43,559 bases of DNA from Bacteroidales bacterium (GTDB lineage: Bacteria; Bacteroidota; Bacteroidia; Bacteroidales; UBA932). The stretch spans positions 1 through 43,559 of the forward strand of contig JAFWPA010000042.1 in NCBI GenBank assembly GCA_017509685.1, read 5' to 3'. How positions within the stretch are numbered: the first letter of the stretch is position 1; every line of letters starts with the position of its first letter. Shown here piece after piece: positions 23,454-31,902 of this stretch. The notes under the pieces were generated by a model. That model worked only from the letters and a program-made list of their open reading frames with translations. It was not told the origin of the DNA and did not search any database. Made by a program: the position numbers and the translations under genes.

Positions 23454-24922
23454 AGTTCGGGACCTTTATGGATGGCACGGATCATAATGCGGATTTCAAT
23501 GGCCAGGAACAGGGCGAACACGGCCAGGAATACGAAGAAGGTGGTCTTGACAGCTCCGGCGCTGAGGCTGGAGATAGCCACGTTCACGGGCAGCAGGCCC
23601 TGGATGGTCCAGGGCTGACGGCCCACTTCGGCCACAACCCAGCCGCTCTGGCCGCAGATGTACGCCAGCGGGATGCACGCGATGGCGGCCCACAGCAGCC
23701 ACGTCCAGGCGCCCAGCTTGTCTTTCCACACGCCAATGAGGGCCAGGAGCAGCACCAGGGCGATGAGCATGCCCAGACCAATCATGAAGCGGAAGGCCCA
23801 GAACACCACCCCCACGGGGGGCACCACGTCTTCGGGCTTTTCCAGATGGCCGTAGCCCATATACTGCACGTTGGCGTTCAGTATCGTAAGGGCATCGGCC
23901 TTTACGGTGGGATCGTCGTTTTCGCGGTACACCGCCAGGGCGTCCAGCGCGCGGCGGCCCATCGCCATCTTTTCGGCCACGGAAGGCACCACGTTGCCGT
24001 CGTTGTCCGTGTAACCGTTCAGGATGTCGTTGATGCCGGGCACAAAGCCGTTGATGTCATGTGTGGCCAGGATGGACAGCATCTTGGGAATCTTGATGCC
24101 CGGGACGATGGTAAAGGCTGCGCCGTTGCCTCCGTCCTGCAGGCCCTCGGCCGCCGCCAGCTTCATGGGCTGGAATTCCGCCGCGTGTACGCCGGAGGAG
24201 TCTCCGGACAACATCACGGCACCGGAGCCCACAAGGCCCACGATGGCGCCCACCAGCATACTCTTTTTGGCAAACTCCACGTGACGGTTCTTCAGCAAGT
24301 ACCAGGCGCTTACGCCCACCACGAAGATGCCACCGGTAACCCAGCCGCTGGTGACGGCGTGGCAGAATTTGCTCACCGCCACGGGATTGGAAATCACCTC
24401 CCAAAAGGCGGCGGCCGATGCCATCTCACTACGCACGGTATCGGGGTTGAAAGTGGTACCTACGGGGTTCTGCATCCAGCCGTTGGCCACCAGAATCCAG
24501 TAGGCGCTGATGGTGGCGCCGATACCCGTGAGCCAGGTAGAAGCCAGATGGAACTTGGGGCTCACCTTGTTCCAGCCGAAGAACATCACGGCAAAGAACG
24601 TGGCTTCCATGAAGAAGGCCAGGATGCCTTCGATGGCCAGCGGTGCGCCGAACATGTCGCCTACCATCCAGGAATAATTGCTCCAGTTGGTGCCGAACTC
24701 AAACTCCAGGATGATGCCGGTGGCAATGCCCACGGCGAAGTTGATGGCGAAGAGCTTGATCCAGAACTGGGCGGCTTTCTTCCAGAACGGGTCTTTCTTC
24801 ACCACATAGAGGGTCTCCATCACCGCCATCGCCAGGGCCAGGCCCAGGGTGAGCGGGACAAACAGCCAGTGGTAGGCGGCCGTCATCGCAAATTGGATGC
24901 GCGACCAGATTACTACGTCCAT
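23450..24922 (-). CDS. cydA: Cytochrome bd ubiquinol oxidase subunit I
   Basis: The haem-binding large subunit, 490 residues. Key family positions are present: His18 in AAYHWLFVPLTLGLA (haem b595 ligand), the block FEFGTNWSNYSWMVGDMFGAPLAIEGILAFFMEATFF with the acidic residues of the proton and haem site, NGWMQNPVG, the haem b558 His in KFCHAVTSGW, and the Met ligand in FRFMIGLGML. The quinol-binding Q-loop region runs from about residue 220 to 330, with an insertion-like segment around PGINDILNGYTDNDGNVVPS, which fits Bacteroidetes versions. It is 3 bp downstream of the DUF4492 gene and overlaps cydB by 4 bp. Confidence 0.95.
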   Translation of the reverse strand: MDVVIWSRIQFAMTAAYHWLFVPLTLGLALAMAVMETLYVVKKDPFWKKAAQFWIKLFAINFAVGIATGIILEFEFGTNWSNYSWMVGDMFGAPLAIEGILAFFMEATFFAVMFFGWNKVSPKFHLASTWLTGIGATISAYWILVANGWMQNPVGTTFNPDTVRSEMASAAAFWEVISNPVAVSKFCHAVTSGWVTGGIFVVGVSAWYLLKNRHVEFAKKSMLVGAIVGLVGSGAVMLSGDSSGVHAAEFQPMKLAAAEGLQDGGNGAAFTIVPGIKIPKMLSILATHDINGFVPGINDILNGYTDNDGNVVPSVAEKMAMGRRALDALAVYRENDDPTVKADALTILNANVQYMGYGHLEKPEDVVPPVGVVFWAFRFMIGLGMLIALVLLLALIGVWKDKLGAWTWLLWAAIACIPLAYICGQSGWVVAEVGRQPWTIQGLLPVNVAISSLSAGAVKTTFFVFLAVFALFLAIEIRIMIRAIHKGPEL

Positions 24923-24925
24923 AGC

Positions 24926-25174
24926 TTAATCGGTTAAAATGTTCAGTGTATCTGTGTTATGTGGTTGAGTCAGGGCGGCACCCACCTTTTCGCTCTTTTC
25001 CTCCTCCGTGAGCCCGCTCATGGCCGGCTTGAAGAAGAAAACACGAAGGATGCCAAACAGGATGATAAGTTTGAGCACGATGAGCCACACCAGGGGCTTC
25101 CCCCAGGTCATATTGCGGAACCCGTCCCGGTACAGGGAGGCAAAAAAAGAGAATATGCCGGCAGGTTTGGGCAT
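24926..25174 (-). CDS. DUF4492 protein of the cytochrome bd operon
   Basis: An 82-residue protein: FFASLYRDGFRNMTWGKPLVWLIVLKLIILFGILRVFFFKP is an amphipathic start plus one membrane helix, followed by a charged soluble tail. This is DUF4492, found just ahead of cydA in Bacteroidetes. By position it may be a small accessory subunit comparable in role to CydX of proteobacteria, though not homologous in any way I can see. It is the first gene of the operon; cydA follows after 3 bp. The ATG at 25174 follows a TAACTTTA box (25202-25195), one base off the -7 consensus. Confidence 0.8.
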   Translation of the reverse strand: MPKPAGIFSFFASLYRDGFRNMTWGKPLVWLIVLKLIILFGILRVFFFKPAMSGLTEEEKSEKVGAALTQPHNTDTLNILTD

Positions 25175-25194
25175 AGGTGCGGTTAGATTCTCTG

Positions 25195-25202
25195 TAAAGT
25201 TA
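25195..25202 (-). promoter_or_regulatory. Possible -7 box of the cyd operon
   Basis: The minus strand reads TAACTTTA, one mismatch from TAnnTTTG, 20 bp before the DUF4492 start. Repeat copy 3 begins 8 bp further upstream, so the repeat occupies the place where a -33 element or a regulator site would be. Confidence 0.4.
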
Positions 25203-25209
25203 GTAAAAA

Positions 25210-25301
25210 AATCTTAAGTGGAAAAACCCGTAAAAACAACCTAAGATCGTCACTGCCGACGATCTTAAGTGGTATTAGGCCTTATTTCTACTTAAGATTG
25301 C
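25210..25301 (-). repeat. Nested inverted-repeat element, copy 3 (reverse orientation)
   Basis: Outer arms AATCTTAAGT (25210-25219) and ACTTAAGATT (25290-25299) and inner arms TAAGATCGTC (25242-25251) and GACGATCTTA (25258-25267) match copies 1 and 2. Read on the minus strand, the start GCAATCTTAAGTAG and the segment TGACGATCTTAG followed by TTGTTTTT align with copy 1, so this copy is inverted. Unlike the other two it lies between divergent genes, upstream of both the cyd operon and the SEL1-like gene. Confidence 0.8.
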
Positions 25302-25326
25302 TATAGTAAAGATGAAGAATTTTCAT

Positions 25327-25334
25327 TATTTTTG
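25327..25334 (+). promoter_or_regulatory. -7 box of the SEL1-like gene
   Basis: TATTTTTG on the plus strand, 28 bp before the ATG at 25363. Repeat copy 3 ends 25 bp upstream of the box. Confidence 0.5.
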
Positions 25335-25362
25335 TAAAGATAACCCTTAATACCTTGCCGCC

Positions 25363-26475
25363 ATGGACAACAGCAAAGCATATGACCTCATCCAGGAACT
25401 GCTGAACCAGTTTGACGAAGAAAACGGAAATGAATTAGAGTTTGCCAAGAAAGTTGTGCAAATCTATCTTGACAACGGAAAGCCCCAAGACTGCCTGGAA
25501 CAGTATGCCATGGCCGTGGGCTACATGGGCCAGGCCTGGTATTATGGCTGGAACGGCCTCACCGAAAATGAGCAGATGGCCTTCCCGCTACTGCTAAGCG
25601 CTTACGAAGCAGGCAACAAGAATGTCCTAGAGATTTTGGGCCTGTGCTATTACAACGGCTCTTCCACCCCCAACGGTACTCCCCAACCGGAAAAGGCCCT
25701 GGCCATCTGGAAAGAAGGCATGGAACTGGGAGACCCGGACTGCACCTTCCACGTCTGCGTAGACAAAGTGGAAAACGACCAGGTAGATGCCGAAACCATC
25801 GCCACGCTGGAAGCCCTCTCCGAAGATTACCCCGACGCCTGTGCCATCCTATACTATTATTATAACAGGGAAGGAGAGGAAGACAAAGCCTGGGAGTGGA
25901 GGGAAAAGGCCATCGAAAAAGAAAGTCCCCTCATGCAAAGCTGGATAGACGAAGAAGCCGAACAGGAGGTAGGGGAAGACGATTACACCGCTCCCGAACG
26001 CCGTGGGACAGACATGTCCATTTTCTTCGGCGACAGCGAAGAAGATGACGATAACGAATTCGACGGCTACGACGACGAAACTGAAGCCGCGCATCCCGGC
26101 TATCCGGAAGTGGGTGAAAAGTACGTCATCATTGCCGCCGTGGACGACAGCTTCCGCATTGTGCAGGCCGATGCCGCCGACTGGCGCAGCCTGCCCGCCC
26201 TCATCGGCGCCGAACGCTGCGACGACATGCGCTGCCAGAAGTTCCGGAACGTGGCCCACAAGCTGATGCTTCCCGGCACGCTGCTGGGCCAGCTGGATAA
26301 AGACGCTTTCCGCAAGCCCCATCTCAAACCCAACTGGCACGCTTCCCAGTGGTACGACGGTAATGCCGACCTCATGGGTGCCATGGTGATTTGCCTGGAA
26401 GACGCCCAGTACAATTCGTTCAGCTTCACCTCAAAAGCACAGGCCCAGAGTGTGATAGACGCCCTTTGCAAATAA
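25363..26475 (+). CDS. SEL1/TPR-like repeat protein with acidic linker and unknown C-terminal domain
   Basis: A 370-residue protein without signal peptide, so probably cytosolic. Residues about 1-190 are helical with SEL1-type repeat units (QAWYYGWNGLTENEQMAFPLLLSAYEAGN, ILGLCYYNGSS...PEKALAIWKEGMELGDPD, EDKAWEWREKAIEKESP). A strongly acidic linker follows (EEDDDNEFDGYDDETE). The C-terminal 120 residues (YVIIAAVDDSFRIVQADAAD, LPALIGAERCDDMRC, GAMVICLED) form a separate domain faintly reminiscent of DUF3846; I would not assert that without a profile search. SEL1 repeats bind proteins, so an adaptor role is possible. mazG follows after 6 bp and is probably cotranscribed. Confidence 0.65.
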   Translation: MDNSKAYDLIQELLNQFDEENGNELEFAKKVVQIYLDNGKPQDCLEQYAMAVGYMGQAWYYGWNGLTENEQMAFPLLLSAYEAGNKNVLEILGLCYYNGSSTPNGTPQPEKALAIWKEGMELGDPDCTFHVCVDKVENDQVDAETIATLEALSEDYPDACAILYYYYNREGEEDKAWEWREKAIEKESPLMQSWIDEEAEQEVGEDDYTAPERRGTDMSIFFGDSEEDDDNEFDGYDDETEAAHPGYPEVGEKYVIIAAVDDSFRIVQADAADWRSLPALIGAERCDDMRCQKFRNVAHKLMLPGTLLGQLDKDAFRKPHLKPNWHASQWYDGNADLMGAMVICLEDAQYNSFSFTSKAQAQSVIDALCK

Positions 26476-26481
26476 GAAAAC

Positions 26482-27273
26482 ATGCACACCAGAGAAGAAA
26501 AGCTGGAGGCTTTCGGCCGGCTCCTGGACATCATGGACGCCCTGCGGGAAAAGTGTCCTTGGAACGCCGAGCAAACCTTTGATTCCATCCGCCGCCTCAC
26601 CGAAGAGGAGGTGTACGAGCTCAGCGACTCCATCATCGCGGGAGACCGGCAGGCCACCGCCAAAGAAATCGGCGACCTGCTGTACCATATGGTGTTCTAT
26701 GCCCGCATCGGCCAGGAGGAAGGCGCCTTTGACATTGCCGATTCTATTGACAAGATCTGCGACAAGATGGTGTTCCGCCATCCGCACGTCTTCGGCCCGG
26801 ATGCCGGGAAAGAGACCACCGCCAAGGAGATTGCTGATACCTGGGAACTGGTGAAAGCCAAGGAAAAAGGCGGCAACAAGCGCGTGATGGCCGGTATTCC
26901 CCAGGCAATGCCCGCCCTGCTCAAGGCCCTCGCCATGCAGGAAAAGGCCCGCGGCTGCGGCTTCGACTGGGAGAAGAAGGAAGACGTGTGGGACAAAGTG
27001 CAGGAAGAGGTGGCCGAAGTGACCGAGGCCGCTGCCGGAGCATCGGCCGATGAACTGGAAATGGAGTTCGGAGACCTGCTCTTCGCCGTCATCAACGCCG
27101 CCCGCCTCTATGGCGTGGACCCCGAAAAGGCGCTGAACCTCTCCAGCGAAAAGTTCCGCCGGCGCTTCACTTACCTGGAGGAACAGACCCTTCGCAAAGG
27201 CATCTCCTTCAAAGACTTAAGCCTCGCCCAAATGGATGCCATCTGGGACGAGGCTAAAGCCAAAGGGTTGTAG
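26482..27273 (+). CDS. mazG: Nucleoside triphosphate pyrophosphohydrolase MazG
   Basis: Hydrolyses (d)NTPs to monophosphate and pyrophosphate, a house-cleaning activity. The 263 residues contain the usual tandem MazG domains. Domain 1 has CPWNAEQTFDSIRRLTEEEVYEL with the EExxE helix and then EIGDLLYHMVFYARI; domain 2 has the same pattern in EEVAEVTEAAAG and EFGDLLFAVINAARLYGVDPEKAL. The C-terminal FRRRFTYLE is typical. The start lies 6 bp after the SEL1-like gene. It runs tail to tail with the TonB-dependent receptor gene, 7 bp apart, marking the sharp edge of the second AT-richer block. Confidence 0.95.
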   Translation: MHTREEKLEAFGRLLDIMDALREKCPWNAEQTFDSIRRLTEEEVYELSDSIIAGDRQATAKEIGDLLYHMVFYARIGQEEGAFDIADSIDKICDKMVFRHPHVFGPDAGKETTAKEIADTWELVKAKEKGGNKRVMAGIPQAMPALLKALAMQEKARGCGFDWEKKEDVWDKVQEEVAEVTEAAAGASADELEMEFGDLLFAVINAARLYGVDPEKALNLSSEKFRRRFTYLEEQTLRKGISFKDLSLAQMDAIWDEAKAKGL

Positions 27274-27280
27274 CTGTCAA

Positions 27281-29281
27281 CTAAAAACAAAAGCGATAAC
27301 TGAAATTGGGAAGGATGGGCAGCAGGGCTAATTCTTTCCATGTTTCGTCTATTGTATCGTAATATACCGTATAGGGATTGAATCGGTTTAATAAGTTACA
27401 GACGCCCAATTGCAAGGCATGGGTTAAACGATCTTTTCGCCATTTTCGGCTATAAGAGATATCCAATCTAATGACAGGAGGCATCTGATGATTATTCACA
27501 GATTCATAGTACATCAATGGTACCATTTCACCATCCAAAGATGGCAGTTGATACTGCTCCCCGCGTCCATTTACCCAATTACCGCCTTGATAGATAAATG
27601 ACAGACGAATTCCTCTCCATTCCGCAGATGAATTGACAACAATGCCACGATCAAAAGGAGCATGGAAAGGCTTTCCGTCATTTATGAGAAGAAAGCCCTC
27701 ACGTGTCGCCTTTGAAAGAGTAGCCGAAATCCTGGCATAAAAATCTTTTCCTTGGTATTCATACAAGAGTTCTGCGCCATAAGAGATTCCATTACCGATG
27801 TCCACTTGTGTTTCCCACCCTGCAAAAGATGTTGAAAAAAAGGACTTGGCGTTTTTATAATACACTAAATTCTCCTGTCTTTTCACATACACTCCGGCCA
27901 GTATTCGGTTTGGACCTGAGCAAAACTCAGTCCCCACATATCCTTGAAGCATCTTCTCTTCAGGAACCAGAGCCGATGAAGGTACTATCATATCAACTGA
28001 CCAGCCCAGGGGTAACCCCTCCAACGAGTGATAAAACTGACTCATATAATCAAACGTTGCCTCGAGAGAAAAAGACTTGAGAATGGACCATTTTGCCATA
28101 AAATTAAAATCAGGGCGAATGAACCAGGTATTAGACTTGAACAAATTCCCGCGGACAGTCCCTTCTATTTCCAACGAATCCCAAGAAAAAACGCCCTGCA
28201 AATAAGTACTTGACAAAAAAGAAAGCCTTTTGTCTATAACTTCGCCAACCGAGCCAGGAGCAAAAGAAGCCATCTGTGCTTTCGTTCCGCACTTCAATTC
28301 TAATAGCCGTCCCATAGGAATACGGGCATCACCAGACAAGGTTATCTCCCGCAAAGTGGATATTAGAGAAAAATGATTGTCTTTTCCCCGATACTGCTTA
28401 TCTTGCAATTGGAGGCCCTCATAAGAGTTGTAGGAGGCGGAGATATCCCAATCAGCAGCGCTTGTGGACCTGTGAAAACGGAAGATTCCCAAATGGTTTC
28501 GCCATCCTATTTGCTCATATGAATTGTCCTGGGTGAAATAAGAGTAACTGTCTTGAGTAAAGAGACTTGACACGGAACACCAGGTTTTGGAATCAAACTG
28601 ATAAGCGGCGGTTCCATACAAATCATATACTCCTACCTTAAAATCATCAAGATTGGCCCAAGCATTTTTCAACAAGCCTCGAATAGCTCGATACTCCCAT
28701 TGTAGCGGAGAAATCCGTCCAGCCACATTAAAGGATAGTTTCTTGCCAATACCTCCTTGCACATTCGCACCCAAAAGAAACGTATTGATGGAAACGGACC
28801 CTTGTATCGAGGATGGGCTGGGGCGAGATGACATTATCTCAATATGAGAAGATGTAAAGTTTCCCTGCTTCCCGCCAAATCCTCCTTTTGCGAATGAAAC
28901 ACTGGATATGGCATCCGGCGAGATGATGGTCGTAAGTCCCAGCAGATGGGAGTACCCATAAACCGGGACGCCGTCTATCGTTATAAGATTCCCGCTAATA
29001 TTGCCACCCCGAACAAAGACAGTATTTGTCCCATCAGCCCCCGTCATAACTCCAGGTAGGGTTTGTATCCAGCGAAGAGGATCACCCTCGCCAAGAGGAG
29101 AGGTGACAGCGAGCATGTTTTCTTTCCAGGTCACAATTCTGCCAACGGAGAGAAACATGCGATTCTCTGACACGATGATAGAATGATGCAAAGAATCCGT
29201 TTTTTCCATCTCTTGTGCCCTAATGGAAAAAACCGTCAAAAAAAACATGACGCAACTAAGCGATAATCGGATAATCCTCAT
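27281..29281 (-). CDS. TonB-dependent outer-membrane receptor, DUF4249-linked type
   Basis: A 666-residue outer-membrane protein. A signal peptide (CVMFFLTVFSIRAQ) is followed by a plug domain at about 55-165 (DPLRWIQTLPGVMTGADGTNTVFVRGGNISGNLITIDGVPVYG; SSVSFAKGGFGGKQGN) and a beta-barrel of alternating aromatic strands ending in Phe (NFSYRFCF), the outer-membrane insertion signature. It is short for the family and lacks the N-terminal carboxypeptidase-like domain seen in SusC-type receptors. Such receptors import ligands using TonB energy, or in some cases export or display partners. The ATG directly abuts the DUF4249 stop (TGAATG), so coupling is strong; with the peptidase upstream, peptide uptake is a reasonable guess. 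Confidence 0.85.
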   Translation of the reverse strand: MRIIRLSLSCVMFFLTVFSIRAQEMEKTDSLHHSIIVSENRMFLSVGRIVTWKENMLAVTSPLGEGDPLRWIQTLPGVMTGADGTNTVFVRGGNISGNLITIDGVPVYGYSHLLGLTTIISPDAISSVSFAKGGFGGKQGNFTSSHIEIMSSRPSPSSIQGSVSINTFLLGANVQGGIGKKLSFNVAGRISPLQWEYRAIRGLLKNAWANLDDFKVGVYDLYGTAAYQFDSKTWCSVSSLFTQDSYSYFTQDNSYEQIGWRNHLGIFRFHRSTSAADWDISASYNSYEGLQLQDKQYRGKDNHFSLISTLREITLSGDARIPMGRLLELKCGTKAQMASFAPGSVGEVIDKRLSFLSSTYLQGVFSWDSLEIEGTVRGNLFKSNTWFIRPDFNFMAKWSILKSFSLEATFDYMSQFYHSLEGLPLGWSVDMIVPSSALVPEEKMLQGYVGTEFCSGPNRILAGVYVKRQENLVYYKNAKSFFSTSFAGWETQVDIGNGISYGAELLYEYQGKDFYARISATLSKATREGFLLINDGKPFHAPFDRGIVVNSSAEWRGIRLSFIYQGGNWVNGRGEQYQLPSLDGEMVPLMYYESVNNHQMPPVIRLDISYSRKWRKDRLTHALQLGVCNLLNRFNPYTVYYDTIDETWKELALLPILPNFSYRFCF

Positions 29282-30415
29282 TCAGGGCTTAAATTTTTCG
29301 TAAAGAACTTCCCTGTTCCAAGGTTCTACTTGCTCTACCTTGGCACCAAAAATACCCGTTCCATTAGTTATATTGGTATACAAATTCTCCCGATCAAATA
29401 TAACTGAATAATCTGTAGAATTAAGTACTCGCTCTTCATAAATAATTATTTCCTTCAAAAACCGGTCATATTCCATGGAGGGAGCCATGAATAACAGATA
29501 ACCATCAGTCGGGGATGGTTTGTCATGAAACAAATAATTACCGGAAAAGGATCCCGAAATGGAGAAACAGTTGTCACGGTCATCGGCATATCTTTCCCCC
29601 TCTTCCACACTGAGAATTCGCAGGCATTGCTTATGCAGTGGATGGCCCTCTACATACCTGTATAAAGTGTGACCGTTATCCAGACTAGGAACAAACCTGC
29701 CATATCCTGGGAATTCAGGGTCATGCCAGTGAATGGGCTCATAACCAAATATATCCTTGAAATGATAACTCTCTCCTGTCACATTGAACCCATCTACAGA
29801 ATAGAGGCTGGTGGCTATTTTGTCGGCCATGACATGCTGGCGTGAATCAGCATCGTAATTCATTCCCATGACCCATATAGGCCCTTTCGGCAGGCTCGAG
29901 ATAGGAAACTTAATTCCGTTTTCAAAAAAGCCGGTAGAATCCTCCTCATCGTATGGAGGCCGTTGATGCCAATAAGGTGGCTCGTAGGCGTAATCATGAA
30001 GAATATGTTTCAAACACAAAGATGCTGGCATGGTCGTACGCGCAGTAACAGAGTCCCTTCCGGGAAGTACTATTATCAATCTATACTCATGACCGAATAC
30101 GGGAAGATAACCCATAGACCAGCTACCGTCACCATCGCACACAAACGAGCCCACATTCGTGGATTCCGTTTCGTCAAACAAGGAGATCTTGGCTTCTTTC
30201 AGCCCATTCATGGCCTCCTCTGTCGAAATATCGGTCATAGATAAAAATAGAGTTTGGAATGCATCTCTGGTCAATATACAATATACCACTATATTCCCTT
30301 CGCCCTCCGGTTTGAGATCTGTCACTCTTGTGCAGGAACCAGCCGGATAAAAGCAAAATAAAGAAAGCACCCCAATTATCCTAAGGAATATTGAACTCTG
30401 ACGGTGACAAATCAT
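29282..30415 (-). CDS. DUF4249-family lipoprotein
   Basis: A 377-residue lipoprotein with lipobox PAGSC (Cys28). The N-terminal third (EGNIVVYCILTRDAFQTLFLSMT, AKISLFDETES, YLPVFGHEYRLIIVLPGRDSVTARTTMPA) has the beta-sandwich pattern of DUF4249, a Bacteroidetes family usually encoded beside a TonB-dependent receptor. By analogy with SusD-like proteins it may be the surface ligand-binding partner of the receptor, but its function is not established. The start lies 35 bp inside the peptidase gene in another frame, an unusually long overlap; no shorter start keeps a full signal peptide. Confidence 0.8.
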   Translation of the reverse strand: MICHRQSSIFLRIIGVLSLFCFYPAGSCTRVTDLKPEGEGNIVVYCILTRDAFQTLFLSMTDISTEEAMNGLKEAKISLFDETESTNVGSFVCDGDGSWSMGYLPVFGHEYRLIIVLPGRDSVTARTTMPASLCLKHILHDYAYEPPYWHQRPPYDEEDSTGFFENGIKFPISSLPKGPIWVMGMNYDADSRQHVMADKIATSLYSVDGFNVTGESYHFKDIFGYEPIHWHDPEFPGYGRFVPSLDNGHTLYRYVEGHPLHKQCLRILSVEEGERYADDRDNCFSISGSFSGNYLFHDKPSPTDGYLLFMAPSMEYDRFLKEIIIYEERVLNSTDYSVIFDRENLYTNITNGTGIFGAKVEQVEPWNREVLYEKFKP

Positions 30416-31880
30416 AGTGAATTACTTTATTGGTATTAAACCCGTCCCAAGAGGCGTTGACACCAACAAGATACAAATAATCGTCATGTTCTCCGTCATA
30501 CCCCCAATTCATTTTATAATAGTTCTCAATGGAGGTATGATGATTTTCCTCAACTTGCATTCCACCATAAAACTCTCCGTAAAGAGCAATCAGTTCGCTT
30601 GTGGTTTTGGTGTCATAAACTGTAATCTGAGGAGGAATAATACTGGCTGGGTACCAACCATATTTCTCAAAAGTAGTAACCTTCGTTGCCCTAAATCCAT
30701 CAATAACCCATGTATGTCCCAAACTTGTGTTGTTTATCGTTGCGGAAACAATTACTGGAGAGTCATGATATTTAAGGGAATACAGAACATTCCGAATACC
30801 ATATGTATCAGAAAAACTACTCCATGAATAAGAAAGTTTACAAGGAGCAATATTAATGAAACCATTGCTGTCTGCTGTAACGACACTTAAAGAAGAACTA
30901 TAATGCATCCCCAATCTTTGCCCGACATCCAACATTAAATCCGACACATACCGATATCCGGTAGTGGTTCCGGACAAAGAATCCAAAGGCATGCTGCCCC
31001 AACGGGACGAATTGAAAACAAAATTGCCCCGATTCAGATTGACGTTATAATAGTTAGGGCCATAATAAGATAATGGAGAAAGAGGTGTACTGACCACATC
31101 CAGGGAATGATAAAGGCCCGAAGGTAAATCCAAAGACTGGTTAAAATAATAAAGGATTTGTGCGACGGCCACTGCCACACAACCTGTAATCCACCTATCC
31201 CCACCTACATCCGGGAGACTGACATTCCAAGGATTACCCTGCCCCCACTTGGTCTGAAGAAGATGTCCGATATCGGTCATAACGGTTGTTGAAACACTAT
31301 TGGAAATCTTTATCTTTGCCCATAGCATATCCGGAGGGAGATAATCTCTGTTTCTTACTTCATGTGATAATGATTCTAACTGATTAGCATCAAGTGATGA
31401 ATTCTTGAAAGAATTCCATATACTGGAATAATCTACCGTAGGATCAGCTGATACATTATCCTTTGCTGTGAGAATCTGGGATTGAAGCTCTTCAATCCAT
31501 ATATTAAAACCACGATTCTTTGTTTTAACTGAAAGATCAAGGTTATCCGTTTCGCCGCTAATCAGTTCTAAGCCAAACCTTGAATCAGAGGGAAACACTT
31601 TAAAACCGTTCTCAAAATTTACCACATAAAAAGCAGGATTATCTTCGGTCGGATATGGCAAAACAGATACTATTGACAAACTGTCTTTACTTGTCGTTTT
31701 GATATACTCCATTATCATGCCGGGCGTCACGCAATAAGAATCCGTGGCAATCCCCACCCCCTTCGTTACGGAATTAGCGAAATAATAATCAGAAGAGGTA
31801 AAAGATGCCATCTCTTCTTTTACGGAACATGATGTCATCAGTATGAAAACCAACGTTGGGAGGAAAATACTTTTATTCAT
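30381..31880 (-). CDS. C10-family (streptopain-like) cysteine peptidase lipoprotein
   Basis: A 499-residue exported peptidase. Signal peptide with lipobox LMTSC (Cys18). Residues about 80-130 resemble the inhibitory propeptide (FYVVNFENGFKVFPSDSRFGLELI). The catalytic domain has Cys234 in WITGCVAVAVAQILYYF, equivalent to the SpeB nucleophile block, and His389 in SLGHTWVIDGF; KMNWGYDGEHDDYL near the end fits the Trp/Gly loop. C10 enzymes (SpeB of streptococci, Bfp proteases of Bacteroides) degrade host or bacterial proteins outside the cell. The gene heads a three-gene unit with DUF4249 and a receptor. AT-rich codon use sets it apart from the backbone. Confidence 0.88.
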   Translation of the reverse strand: MNKSIFLPTLVFILMTSCSVKEEMASFTSSDYYFANSVTKGVGIATDSYCVTPGMIMEYIKTTSKDSLSIVSVLPYPTEDNPAFYVVNFENGFKVFPSDSRFGLELISGETDNLDLSVKTKNRGFNIWIEELQSQILTAKDNVSADPTVDYSSIWNSFKNSSLDANQLESLSHEVRNRDYLPPDMLWAKIKISNSVSTTVMTDIGHLLQTKWGQGNPWNVSLPDVGGDRWITGCVAVAVAQILYYFNQSLDLPSGLYHSLDVVSTPLSPLSYYGPNYYNVNLNRGNFVFNSSRWGSMPLDSLSGTTTGYRYVSDLMLDVGQRLGMHYSSSLSVVTADSNGFINIAPCKLSYSWSSFSDTYGIRNVLYSLKYHDSPVIVSATINNTSLGHTWVIDGFRATKVTTFEKYGWYPASIIPPQITVYDTKTTSELIALYGEFYGGMQVEENHHTSIENYYKMNWGYDGEHDDYLYLVGVNASWDGFNTNKVIHYDLSPSEFNIP

Positions 31881-31902
31881 ACTTACACTTGATTTGGGCA
31901 GC

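Noticed and set aside
23468-24937. Long plus-strand frame opposite cydA
   Set aside because: Shadow of cydA; product rich in His/Gly/Gln without any motif.
17970-25301. The repeats as ends of an insertion sequence
   Set aside because: No transposase gene lies between or beside any copies, and the genes between them are backbone genes.
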